DNA from: an uncultured Prevotellaceae bacterium
GTDB taxonomy: Bacteria > Bacteroidota > Bacteroidia > Bacteroidales > Bacteroidaceae
Direction of reading: 5' to 3'
Length of the DNA: 61,527 bases
NCBI GenBank assembly: GCA_902774925.1
Contig: CACYKE010000060.1
Coordinates: 1-61,527 of the forward strand
Shown: positions 1-7,465 of the stretch, piece after piece
Layout of the letters: each line of letters begins with the position of its first letter
How positions within the stretch are numbered: the stretch's first letter is position 1
Position numbers and translations under genes: made by a program
Notes under the pieces: model-generated
Told to the model about the DNA's origin: nothing
Database searches by the model: none
What the model saw: the letters and a program-made list of their open reading frames with translations, nothing else

Positions 1-181
1 TCCGTTATCTTTATGATAATTCATTACTTGTTTCATTTACATTTCCATTTATACTTTGTCTATCTTGAAAAATGATCATTAGAACCGACCCCGTGATCCG
101 TCGAGGATTACCTGTGGTAAACGTAGAATCACAGGTCCCCATGATTGCCCGAGCGCAAAATTAGAGTCCCCTGACCTACTT

Positions 182-679
182 TCAATCAAAAACCTGTCCA
201 CATGATTGTTTGATTCGATGAAATTCATGGTTTTTATAGACATAAGCTATGTTTTCTTGATAAACAAATGGCGTATTGTCTTCCTCTGTATTTTGAGTAA
301 CGAATCTCTTACGGATATCTGTCAATAATACTATCTCTTGCATTTGACATTCATCTACTTGATGCGTTACGATGTATATGCCACGATAGCCTGTTAAACA
401 TCCTTTAAAACAATAATAATCATTATAATCATCGACTAATTCCATAATTTCATTTTCATTCTTTAAGTGAAGAACTACCAAATATAAAGTTCCACAATAA
501 TTACTAAATGTTAATACATATACAGATTCGCCATGGGTAGCTTCGTCTAACGAGTCAACAATAGAGCATAATGATTCGTTAACTATCTTATATGTATAAA
601 TAGAATCATTGTTTATATTTCTCGCACATAGAGCTAAGCTAAAGTACAAGAAGAAAAAACTTTCAAACAAATACCGCAT
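182..679 (-). CDS. Hypothetical protein, possible orphan immunity protein
   Basis: A 165-residue protein of no family I recognise. It opens with a hydrophobic, Phe/Leu-rich stretch (residues 3-18) that looks like a signal peptide or membrane anchor, followed by an acidic and aromatic soluble domain. The start lies 6 bases after the stop of the Rhs fragment at 686-949, so the two are probably co-transcribed. A small acidic protein straight after an Rhs piece is the usual position of an immunity gene, which is why I suggest that role; no motif supports it directly. The sequence is AT-rich compared with the core genes that follow the 2.5 kb point. Confidence 0.6.
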   Translation of the reverse strand: MRYLFESFFFLYFSLALCARNINNDSIYTYKIVNESLCSIVDSLDEATHGESVYVLTFSNYCGTLYLVVLHLKNENEIMELVDDYNDYYCFKGCLTGYRGIYIVTHQVDECQMQEIVLLTDIRKRFVTQNTEEDNTPFVYQENIAYVYKNHEFHRIKQSCGQVFD

Positions 680-685
680 AAAATG

Positions 686-949
686 TTACTTTTTTTTATT
701 AGCGCGTCCATTACATATCACTTCATTGCTGTCGTAGTCGTACTCGCAGGCAGTGTCATCGCCGTCATGGAAGTCGAGGGCGTCGCTGTAGTTCAGCGCC
801 TCGGCAGCATCCGTGACCTTCACCAGCTGGTTGCCGTCGTAGCTGATGGTCAGGCTGTCTATCAGCCCACCTGCCCTGATGGGAGTGATGAACACCGCCA
901 TCAGGAGAAACAAGATGATATGTCGTAGTCTCATGCTCATGATTTTCAT
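686..949 (-). pseudogene. Truncated Rhs/YD-repeat protein fragment with signal peptide
   Basis: An 87-residue reading frame. Residues 1-26 look like a signal peptide (hydrophobic core IILFLLMAVFI, then PIRAG). The rest resembles a single segment of Bacteroidota Rhs proteins: SYDGNQLVKVTDAAE, then LDFHDGDDTACEYDYDSNE, the usual linker before the next YD repeat. A full Rhs protein runs to over a thousand residues, so this is a severely cut copy in which the signal peptide is joined directly to a late repeat. The frame ends in a lysine run just after the repeat. Its neighbours are another Rhs fragment and small unknown proteins. It may be translated, but I treat it as a remnant. Confidence 0.6.
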
Positions 950-997
950 TGTCTACTTTTCTTCATTCAATCAATAACTTCTTACCCAAGATTCTTT

Positions 998-1396
998 CTA
1001 TTCATTGTTTTCAAAAATATAAAAGTCTTTTGGAGCATTATACTTACTTAATAATGATGTGTATTTATTATAATCCATAGGGCCCCATACCTCTTCTTTT
1101 TGTTTGTCGATAATCCAATAATATGCAGTGTCTCTGCCGAGATAATAATTATACTCCATTTTGTCATATATGGCATGGTCAAAAGCCTCAGGCAATTGTT
1201 TAGCAACAATAAATCTTTTATCGTATTTGTATTTTTTGACGACAGGCGGGATGTCTATTGCACCTATAATATGTTGGTGTTCAGAATCATAGATATAATT
1301 ATCGCCCAATTTTACCTCATCGCTGGGAAATAATGAAAGAACGAACCCAATGCCAAATATGATTATAATAATCCAGTATAAATTTTGGGGCTTCAT
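998..1396 (-). CDS. Small membrane-anchored protein, candidate immunity protein
   Basis: A 132-residue protein with one N-terminal transmembrane segment (about residues 8-22, WIIIIIFGIGFVLSLF) and a charged C-terminal domain rich in Tyr, Lys and Asp. I do not recognise a named family with certainty. It overlaps the stop of the upstream Rhs-tip gene by four bases (ATGA), so translation is probably coupled. In Rhs and contact-dependent toxin systems the gene directly after the toxic C-terminal tip encodes the cognate immunity protein; that position, the small size and the acidic character suggest this role. The assignment rests on context, not on a catalytic or binding motif. Confidence 0.65.
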   Translation of the reverse strand: MKPQNLYWIIIIIFGIGFVLSLFPSDEVKLGDNYIYDSEHQHIIGAIDIPPVVKKYKYDKRFIVAKQLPEAFDHAIYDKMEYNYYLGRDTAYYWIIDKQKEEVWGPMDYNKYTSLLSKYNAPKDFYIFENNE

Positions 1397-1722
1397 GGAT
1401 ACATAGATTTTAGTTTTTTACTTCCATAAATATTGATTTCAAAAGGTTTCCCTTCTCCTGCAACATGCTCTCCAATTATAGTTTCACTATTACGCCCCCA
1501 GTTTAAAGGATTTTTCCATGATTTCATATCAAAATCATATTTATCAGCATAATCATACCAACGGGCACTGAAGTCGTACATGTTCAGGCTGTTCATTCTG
1601 TCCAGCTCCTTGCCCGTGAAGCGGAAGGGATGCGAGATGCCACCGGTCAGCAGGGTTGTGTCGCCACGCAGCATGACATGATAGCTGCCTGTTGCATTAT
1701 GTAAGCGCTTTTGTCTTGGCAT
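1393..1722 (-). CDS. Chimeric gene: transposase N-terminus joined to an Rhs core and C-terminal tip
   Basis: A 109-residue frame made of three parts. Residues 1-20 (PRQKRLHNATG..YHVMLRG) match the start of REP-associated tyrosine transposases (Y1_Tnp / Transposase_17). Residues 28-52 carry the Rhs-associated core signature (FRFTGKELD...YDFSARWYD). Residues 53-109 are a short variable tail (KSWKNPLNWGRNSE...GKPFEINIYGSKK) of the sort that ends Rhs toxins. The catalytic HUH and Tyr region of the transposase and almost all of the Rhs shell are missing. A good promoter precedes it and an immunity-like gene overlaps its stop, so the tip could be expressed as a small cytoplasmic protein. It could equally be a decayed deletion scar. 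Confidence 0.6.
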   Translation of the reverse strand: MPRQKRLHNATGSYHVMLRGDTTLLTGGISHPFRFTGKELDRMNSLNMYDFSARWYDYADKYDFDMKSWKNPLNWGRNSETIIGEHVAGEGKPFEINIYGSKKLKSMYP

Positions 1723-1750
1723 AATATCGGTTAGTTTATTATTTATGGCG

Positions 1751-1782
1751 CAAAGATAAGAAGAAAAAACGAAAGTTCCAAA
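1751..1782 (-). promoter_or_regulatory. Promoter of the transposase/Rhs chimera
   Basis: On the minus strand TTTG (1782-1779) is followed after 20 bases by TATCTTTG (1758-1751), a full match to the Bacteroidota -33/-7 pattern. The start codon lies 28 bases further on. This was presumably the transposase promoter, retained after the rest of that gene was lost. Confidence 0.65.
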
Positions 1783-2044
1783 TATTTAGACAAAAATTCG
1801 CTTTTTGGGCCCAACTCACGATGTTGTCCCTATGTCAGAGGGACAGCCCCTTGACATAACGTTGAAGGTTACTATCACACCAGAAAATTAGTTTAACACG
1901 ACACTCTTTCCAGTGTCACACCAGAGCCCCTTTAGTATCATACTAGAGAGGCTTTACTATTAGGGTAGAGGAAAAAAAGTTGTGAAGTCTCTTCCATCTT
2001 CCACAAATCTCTCAAATCTTGTTTATTTACTGTGTATTTGAAGA

Positions 2045-2068
2045 TGGAAGAGAAAATTTTCTCTTCCA
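2045..2068. repeat. Perfect 24-bp palindrome
   Basis: The sequence from 2045 to 2068 equals its own reverse complement (arms TGGAAGAGAAAA/TTTTCTCTTCCA). The left arm is also the right half of the 14-base inverted repeat pairing 1988-2001 with 2040-2053, so two alternative hairpins compete for the same bases. Confidence 0.8.
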
Positions 2069-2104
2069 CATTTCTTCCATCTTTTTGAGCATCTCTAATG
2101 AATG

Positions 2105-2163
2105 AATAAGTGCCACTTCTCGGAAAATAAATGGCTCTTATTCAGAAATAAGTGGCACTTATT
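2105..2163. repeat. AAGTGSCACTT palindrome array, copy 1
   Basis: Three units in order: AATAAGTGCCACTT (2105-2118), a degenerate ATAAATGGCTCTTATT (from about 2128), and AATAAGTGGCACTTATT (2147-2163), the last a perfect odd-centred palindrome. The same units in the same order recur at 29270-29348. Units one and two can pair into a stem-loop. Confidence 0.75.
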
Positions 2164-2229
2164 CACAAATAACCAAGGGTTATTGACGAAAAAGCGGCTG
2201 ATTGCCCTCAGCCGGAAGGAGTCGGCTCC

Positions 2230-2267
2230 AATACTCTTGGACTAATCAGAAATAGTCCAAGAGTATT
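2230..2267. repeat. 15-bp perfect stem-loop
   Basis: AATACTCTTGGACTA (2230-2244) and its exact reverse complement (2253-2267) are separated by an 8-base loop. There is no T-tract on either side, so it does not look like a simple terminator. Confidence 0.75.
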
Positions 2268-2377
2268 CAAAATTTCTTTCGGAGTATCTGAATTTAGTGC
2301 CGGGTTGAAGGGAAAGAGTGCCGTGCAAACAAGGAGAAAGTGCCTAGAAGAAAGGGAGCGAATGCCTAGGTAAGCGG

Positions 2378-2397
2378 ATTCGGGCGGCCGCCCGAAT
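2378..2397. repeat. 20-bp GC-rich palindrome
   Basis: ATTCGGGCGGCCGCCCGAAT is a perfect palindrome. A related 8-bp stem, GCGGGCGG (2424-2431) with CCGCCCGC (2450-2457), follows it and lies 20 bases past the stop of the cobalamin operon on the minus strand. That stem may end the operon's transcript, although no U-rich tail follows. Confidence 0.7.
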
Positions 2398-2477
2398 TAA
2401 TGTGGGCGGCCGTGCTTATTATTGCGGGCGGGAGGCCGCATTATTGCGACCGCCCGCCCGTAACCGAGTTTTAAACC

Positions 2478-4286
2478 TTAAGAAGGGTCACCCTGTCGGA
2501 AGAGGTGTGTGAAGTGTTTGTTGTATAGTTCGGAGAGACCGGCGCGGTTGTCGATAGCCTCTCCAACCACGAGCATCGTGGTGAGGGTGAGATGGTTGTC
2601 GTGAACAATCTTCGCAAGGTCTTTCAACTGGCCGCGATAGATGCGCTGGTCGGGCCACGTCAGATGGTAGCAGGCAGCAACGGGCGTGTCCTCAGGATAT
2701 TCCTGCAGGAGTTCGCGCTGGACGTCGTCGACAATAGCGGCAGAAAGGAAGATGCACATCGTGCTCTGGCTGCGGGACAGTAGGTGCAGTTGTTCCTTTT
2801 CGGGCATGGGTGTCCTACCCTCGCCTCGCGTCAGGATGATGGTCTGCGTGCGCTCAGGAATGGTAAACTGAGAGCGCAGTTCGGCAGCAGCAGCGAGGAA
2901 CGACGAAATGCCTGGAGTGATGTGATACGACATGTGGTTGGCGTCGAAGAAGGCCATCTGTTCCTGAATGGCGCCAAAGATGCAGGGGTCGCCGGTATGC
3001 AGACGCACAATGAAATGGCCGCGGTCGTAGTGCTCCTTCATCAAAGCACATTGCTCTTCAAGATTCATGTCTGCAGAGCTTCGGACGACAGCGCCAGGCT
3101 TGTGGCATTCGGTCAAAGCCTTGGGAACCAACGAGCCGGCATAAAGAATAAGGTCGGCCTTCTCCAACATCTTACGTCCACGCACACTTATCAGGTCTGG
3201 GTCGCCAGGGCCAGCACCAACGATTTCGATATGTCCCTCGCGCAGATACTTACGGTCGATTGCTACGGCAAATGTGAAGTTCTTACTTTTGACCTTGGGC
3301 AACAGCAATTTACCGTGATTGGAAGCTAACAGGGCTGCAGCCTCGCAGACGCTGGGTGTCCCCACATGCTTGGCTACCGTTTCACTTGGTGTAGGTACAT
3401 CTACTTGAGCAAGTTGTTCCGTCGTATAATATTGCACCCGATAGCCTTGCCGTTCATATTCTTTCATGACAGGTTCATCTTTCTTGATATCTATTGTATT
3501 GATACTGCGGGGCATAAAGAAAAATGACCTCATGGGATTCACGTCATAGCCCATTAATTCTTCTATTCGATCCATCACATCGTTCACAGGGCCAGCCTGG
3601 TGAGCCAGCCCTATGCCAATATCGAGTACTGACGGCACAAAGTTAAGTACATCAACACCTTCAATGGAGTCGTGAGAATAGTCATAGGGGGAGACAGAGA
3701 TGAGCAGTTTGAATCGTCCAGACTTCACTTCCTCAAATGAGCCGACAAGCGTCACATGATCGGGCATGGTAGACTCTAAATAGTCAGTGCCTTCATCACG
3801 GATTTCGAGTAACAGGGCCGTCGGTTGTTTTTTGACAAATGCTGTTATAAAGGCGGTCATGTCATCATGATGAGGTTCCCAGCAATCCACTCTCGCCCAC
3901 CAGCCGAAACGGTCTGCAAGTGTATCGAGCGCCCACAGACCAGCACAATCACTTTGGGTTGTAATCACCTCGTGACCGCCAATAATGCTTGCAATCTCTC
4001 GTGTCAGGTCGTTGGCTCCGCCCACATGTCCACTGAGCACAGAAACAACATTCTGCCCCAACGAGTCGATGCAGACCACGGCAGGATCTTCGTGCTTATC
4101 CTTGACGAAGGGCGCAATGGTGCGCACGCAGATGCCCATAGCGCCGACGAAGACAAAGCCGTCATATTCAGTCCATTGCCTGCCTACGTCAGTACGCTGA
4201 ATCCTCTTTGCACCAAGTTCACGCTGGAGTCTGTTGGCGATATTCTCTCCAGCCTCACTAATCTGTATAACCGCTATTTTCTGCAT
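2478..4286 (-). CDS. cobM: CbiG-CobM fusion: cobalt-precorrin-5A hydrolase / precorrin-4 C11-methyltransferase
   Basis: A 602-residue two-domain enzyme of corrin-ring synthesis. Residues 1 to about 345 are CbiG-like (VFVGAMGICVRTIAPFVKDKHEDPAVV, LSGHVGGANDLTREIA), the part that opens the ring lactone and releases the C20 fragment. Residues from about 353 are a SUMT-family methyltransferase (EIVGAGPGDPDLISVRG, LHTGDPCIFGAIQEQ, TPGISSFLAAAA) matching CobM/CbiF, which methylates C11 using S-adenosylmethionine. A CbiG domain points to the anaerobic, early-cobalt route. Its start overlaps the end of cobL by 13 bases, so it is the last gene of a three-gene operon. Both domains look full length. Confidence 0.9.
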   Translation of the reverse strand: MQKIAVIQISEAGENIANRLQRELGAKRIQRTDVGRQWTEYDGFVFVGAMGICVRTIAPFVKDKHEDPAVVCIDSLGQNVVSVLSGHVGGANDLTREIASIIGGHEVITTQSDCAGLWALDTLADRFGWWARVDCWEPHHDDMTAFITAFVKKQPTALLLEIRDEGTDYLESTMPDHVTLVGSFEEVKSGRFKLLISVSPYDYSHDSIEGVDVLNFVPSVLDIGIGLAHQAGPVNDVMDRIEELMGYDVNPMRSFFFMPRSINTIDIKKDEPVMKEYERQGYRVQYYTTEQLAQVDVPTPSETVAKHVGTPSVCEAAALLASNHGKLLLPKVKSKNFTFAVAIDRKYLREGHIEIVGAGPGDPDLISVRGRKMLEKADLILYAGSLVPKALTECHKPGAVVRSSADMNLEEQCALMKEHYDRGHFIVRLHTGDPCIFGAIQEQMAFFDANHMSYHITPGISSFLAAAAELRSQFTIPERTQTIILTRGEGRTPMPEKEQLHLLSRSQSTMCIFLSAAIVDDVQRELLQEYPEDTPVAACYHLTWPDQRIYRGQLKDLAKIVHDNHLTLTTMLVVGEAIDNRAGLSELYNKHFTHLFRQGDPS

Positions 4287-5467
4287 TTCAGTATCTTTAT
4301 AGGATGATGTTCATCTATTACTATCTTCATGGGTGGCTCCTGCCGTAAACCAAATTCCTCACAAGTCTCGTCCCACAGTTGCTGACTGTCGGTAAGCACC
4401 TTAGGAGCCTTGACGCTGTTCATCACGATAACGCCGTCATCAGCCAATACCGTCAACACTTTGGCAATCATTTCCTTTAATTTCCCACCATGTCCCCCAA
4501 TAAAGACGGCATCAGGACGCGGAAATGAAGCAATGTCCGTTTTGAGGAAGTCGCCTATATGTACGCTAATGCCTGGGGTACCCAAGCGGCGGGCATTCTC
4601 GTGAATGATGGCCTCACATTCGGGGCGTATCTCGAAGGCTTCGATATGTAGTTGTGGAAATTGCAAGCGCGCCTCGATAGAGATGCTACCCGTGCAGAAG
4701 CCAATGTCCCAGAAGACGTGACGTTTAGGCAGGGCGAGGGCCTGAAGCGTCAAGAGTCGGATGGGCATCTTGGTGATCATCTTTTCGCGACCATCAAGGA
4801 GCGCAAAAGCGATGTCAGGGATGCCGTAAGGTTTCGTGTTCTCGATGGTTTTGCCGTCGAGAATCACGCAGTTGGGCATCGAGAAGTCGCGATGAGCGGC
4901 TTCTTCAAGGGAAAGCGTAGCTACCTTTTCGAGAGAAGGATTCCCTAAATGTTCGCCCACATGCATCGTGTATCCGCTATAGCCGTAATCCAGCATACGC
5001 TGTGCAATAGTGGCAGGGGTATGCTCTTTGTCGGTCAGCACTCCAATCTTCCCAACCCTTTCTATCAGCGCGCAATCGAACTCAGGCCAAGGGCGGCCTG
5101 TCAGCGAGACGATACGCATGTCGTGATAAGGAATCACCAGACGGTGTGCCAGCATCTGCAGGGAGTTAAAGGTCGGATAAATTGTAATAGCTGCATCAGG
5201 AAATTCACGGCGCAAGGTATTGGCAAAACCCAAAAACAAAGGATCTCCAGAAGCAAATACCACCACTTCGTCATGGTATCGCTTGAAAACAGCATCCAAA
5301 GGAACAGTAATATCTATCCACTCTGTATCTGCAGGCAGCAACGGCGCCACAATCTCATGATGGCGCTTGCCTCCTGAGAACACCTTGCCATTCCTAATAA
5401 TCTCCAGCACCTCTGGCGGAAAGAACGGCTGTGGATTGTCCGTAATTCCTATAACGATGAACTTCAT
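4274..5467 (-). CDS. cobL: Precorrin-6Y C5,15-methyltransferase (decarboxylating), CbiE-CbiT
   Basis: A 397-residue bifunctional enzyme that methylates C5 and C15 of the corrin ring and decarboxylates the C12 acetate. Residues 1 to about 200 form a CbiE-type tetrapyrrole methylase (MKFIVIGITDNPQPFFPPEV, VVVFASGDPLFLGFA). From about 215 follows the CbiT Rossmann methyltransferase (HVFWDIGFCTGSISIEARL, AVFIGGHGG). The length fits CobL. The start overlaps the end of the CobJ-CbiC gene by four bases and the stop overlaps the CbiG-CobM gene, so the three are translationally coupled. Nothing is missing in either active region. Confidence 0.92.
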   Translation of the reverse strand: MKFIVIGITDNPQPFFPPEVLEIIRNGKVFSGGKRHHEIVAPLLPADTEWIDITVPLDAVFKRYHDEVVVFASGDPLFLGFANTLRREFPDAAITIYPTFNSLQMLAHRLVIPYHDMRIVSLTGRPWPEFDCALIERVGKIGVLTDKEHTPATIAQRMLDYGYSGYTMHVGEHLGNPSLEKVATLSLEEAAHRDFSMPNCVILDGKTIENTKPYGIPDIAFALLDGREKMITKMPIRLLTLQALALPKRHVFWDIGFCTGSISIEARLQFPQLHIEAFEIRPECEAIIHENARRLGTPGISVHIGDFLKTDIASFPRPDAVFIGGHGGKLKEMIAKVLTVLADDGVIVMNSVKAPKVLTDSQQLWDETCEEFGLRQEPPMKIVIDEHHPIKILKCRK

Positions 5468-6864
5468 AGGTCGCGACCTGGTTTCAGTTGTTCTGCATCG
5501 TCGAAAGTAAGTATCGCATTACAAAGCGTTGCGGCAAGATTGCTGCCACCTTTTCTGCCCTCAACAATTATCTTTGGAATCTGCTTCAACGACTTGACGG
5601 CATGTTTACTTTCGCAAACGTGTACAAAACCAACCGGAGCGGCAATGATTCCCACTGGATGCATCTTGCCTTTACGCACCAAGTCGCAAATTTCGAAGAG
5701 CGCCGTTGGGGCATTGCCCACCACATAGAGCGCCTCGGGATATTCCTCCGCGGCCAGTTGCATGCAAGCCTGGCTGCGGGTGATACCTCTCTCGTCAGCC
5801 ATTTGTTTGGAGCGCGGGTCGTTGATGTAGCAATGCACCTCGATGCCCAGTCGTTCCAAAGCACCCTTACGGATACCGCTGGCAGCCATCGTGACATCTG
5901 TTACAATATGTTTCAAACTGCCGTCGACCACTTTCCCGTATAGTATCTCCGTAGCACGATCGTCCATCCAGAGGCACTCTTCCATGCTGAAGTCAACCGT
6001 CGTATGAATGGCGTGCAACAACGGCCACATGCGCCACGTTGGCACATCGGGATGTTGCATCTCGGAGAGTATCGTGCGGAAACTTTCCATCATAATAGAC
6101 TGGCCGGGCTTCACGTCCTCCTGCTTCTCCTCACGATAGTAGCCACGAGGCGTAATCATTTTGCCTTCAGCGACATAAGACTGCGAGTTGCCAATAAGGA
6201 TAATGGTAAACATATCCACATCCTCGGGATCGAAGGCGCCAAGGGTGGTTATCTTCACCTCCTGCTCTTCGCGACCTGCCTGACGAACATAACCCACAGG
6301 AGTGTCGGCAGAACGCTCCTGAAGGAAGAGTTCCTGCAAGCGATATAGTTGCCAATAGCGGCCGTGCGATTTCGGATTATAAACCGCCGTCACAAAGTCG
6401 CCCACGGCAGCAGCCATGATGCGTCGTTCAATAACATTCCAAGGAGTCATTAAATCTGAAAGGGATATCAGACAGACGTCATGTCCGATGGGGGCTCCCA
6501 GCAATGAAGCAGCCTTTTGGAAAGCAGAGATGCCAGGCAAGGATACTATCTCGATATCCGATTGTCTCTCTCGTTTCATCTCGTAGATCAGCGGAGCCAT
6601 GCCGTACAAACCTGCATCACCACTCGATATGACGCAAATGGTCTTACCCTGCTCTGCCAGCAGGAATGCCTGTTCGGCACGCTCACGTTCCTTCTTCATA
6701 CCCGTGTCGATACATTCACAGCCCGGCTTCACATACGCTTCGATGAACTGGAAGTAGTACTTGTATCCCACGACAGCATCAGCCTCCCGTACTGCTTCGA
6801 GTACGGCGGGAGTGATGTCTTCCTTACTGCCAGGCCCTATGCCTGCTACAATGATTTTTCCCAT
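5464..6864 (-). CDS. cobJ: CobJ-CbiC fusion: precorrin-3B C17-methyltransferase / precorrin-8X methylmutase
   Basis: First gene of the corrin operon, about 466 residues from the chosen start. The N-terminal half is CbiH/CobJ (MGKIIVAGIGPGSKEDITP, VISSGDAGLYGMAPL, PGISAFQKAASLLG), which methylates C17 and contracts the ring. The C-terminal part, from about residue 270, is CbiC/CobH (IVTDVTMAASGIRKGALERLG, CYINDPRS, VGNAPTALFEI, IAAPVGFVHVCESKHAV), which moves a methyl group to give hydrogenobyrinate or its cobalt form. The frame is open for 13 more codons upstream, but those cover the promoter, and family members start at MGKI. No cobalamin riboswitch fits in the short upstream gap. Confidence 0.92.
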   Translation of the reverse strand: MGKIIVAGIGPGSKEDITPAVLEAVREADAVVGYKYYFQFIEAYVKPGCECIDTGMKKERERAEQAFLLAEQGKTICVISSGDAGLYGMAPLIYEMKRERQSDIEIVSLPGISAFQKAASLLGAPIGHDVCLISLSDLMTPWNVIERRIMAAAVGDFVTAVYNPKSHGRYWQLYRLQELFLQERSADTPVGYVRQAGREEQEVKITTLGAFDPEDVDMFTIILIGNSQSYVAEGKMITPRGYYREEKQEDVKPGQSIMMESFRTILSEMQHPDVPTWRMWPLLHAIHTTVDFSMEECLWMDDRATEILYGKVVDGSLKHIVTDVTMAASGIRKGALERLGIEVHCYINDPRSKQMADERGITRSQACMQLAAEEYPEALYVVGNAPTALFEICDLVRKGKMHPVGIIAAPVGFVHVCESKHAVKSLKQIPKIIVEGRKGGSNLAATLCNAILTFDDAEQLKPGRDL

Positions 6865-6872
6865 ATCTGCTG

Positions 6873-6903
6873 CAAAGATACACAAAAAAAGCGGACTGAC
6901 CAA
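6873..6903 (-). promoter_or_regulatory. Promoter of the cob operon
   Basis: On the minus strand TTGG (6903-6900) and TATCTTTG (6880-6873) are 19 bases apart. Only 8 bases separate the -7 box from the ATG at 6864, so the message would be almost leaderless. It is divergent from the rpiB promoter about 60 bases away. Confidence 0.6.
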
Positions 6904-6960
6904 CCATCAGCACAGCTTTTTTACAATGTAAGCACTATATAACAAAAAATGGGCTCATCG

Positions 6961-6992
6961 TTTGGTGGGCTCACTTTTTATTTGTAACTTTG
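6961..6992 (+). promoter_or_regulatory. Promoter of rpiB
   Basis: TTTG (6961-6964), 20 bases, then TAACTTTG (6985-6992), a strong match to the Bacteroidota consensus. An ATG lies 5 bases after the -7 box (6998) and the more likely start at 7022. Confidence 0.65.
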
Positions 6993-7021
6993 CACCAATG
7001 TTTAATCCTAAAGCGAAAGAA

Positions 7022-7465
7022 ATGATGGAAACAAAGATTATCGGACTGGCCAGCGACCATGCAGGCTTTGCACTGAAACAATTCGTGAAGAAGTATCTGG
7101 AAGAGAAAGGATACGAGTATAAGGACTATGGCACGTATACGGAGGATTCGTGTGACTACAGCGACTTCGGTCATGCGTTGGCTGAGGGTATCGAGAAGGG
7201 CGAGGTATTCCCAGGTGTTGCCATCTGTGGCAGTGGTGAGGGTATCAACATGACGCTCAATAAGCACCAGTCGATTCGTGCTGGCCTCTGCTGGATTCCC
7301 GAAATTGCACATCTGATTCGTCAGCACAACAATGCCAACGTATTGGTTATGCCCGGACGTTTCATTGATGAAGATACGGCCCGTAAGATTATGGACGAGT
7401 ATTTTACTACGGAGTTCGAAGGCGGTCGTCACCAGAAGCGTATTGACAAGATTCCGGTAAAGTGA
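7022..7465 (+). CDS. rpiB: Ribose 5-phosphate isomerase B
   Basis: RpiB/LacAB-family sugar phosphate isomerase, interconverting ribose 5-phosphate and ribulose 5-phosphate in the pentose phosphate pathway. The family signatures are clear: IGLASDHAGFALK near the N-terminus, then SCDYSDFGHALAEGIEKGE and VAICGSGEGINMTLNKHQSIRAGLC with the catalytic Cys, then RQHNNANVLVMPGRFI. The usual length is about 145-150 residues; starting at 7022 gives 147, whereas starting at 6998 would add MFNPKAKE and put the start only 5 bases from the -7 box. The last 21 bases of the gene and just beyond are duplicated downstream. Confidence 0.92.
   Translation: MMETKIIGLASDHAGFALKQFVKKYLEEKGYEYKDYGTYTEDSCDYSDFGHALAEGIEKGEVFPGVAICGSGEGINMTLNKHQSIRAGLCWIPEIAHLIRQHNNANVLVMPGRFIDEDTARKIMDEYFTTEFEGGRHQKRIDKIPVK

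Larger units (their letters stand above)
1791..2470. repeat. Gene-free, palindrome-dense intergenic region
   Basis: About 680 bases with no credible gene but many inverted repeats. They include a 6-bp stem at 1900-1917 (GACACT/AGTGTC), a 14-base inverted pair at 1988-2001 and 2040-2053, a perfect 24-bp palindrome at 2045-2068, the AAGTGSCACTT array at 2105-2163, a 7-bp stem at 2195-2214, a 15-bp stem at 2230-2267, a 20-bp GC palindrome at 2378-2397 and an 8-bp GC stem at 2424-2457. The hairpins do not share one sequence, so several repeat families or successive insertions seem to have accumulated next to the transposase remnant. Confidence 0.75.

Noticed and set aside
20-150. Short minus-strand frame MGTCDSTFTTGNPRRITGSV at the window edge
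   Set aside because: It has 43 codons, no promoter and no family; it spans a 7-bp inverted repeat (ACCTGTG/CACAGGT) and is cut off from any context by the window end.
683-928. An 81-codon plus-strand frame rich in Val and Ala
   Set aside because: It is the opposite strand of the Rhs fragment at 686-949 and has no motif or promoter.
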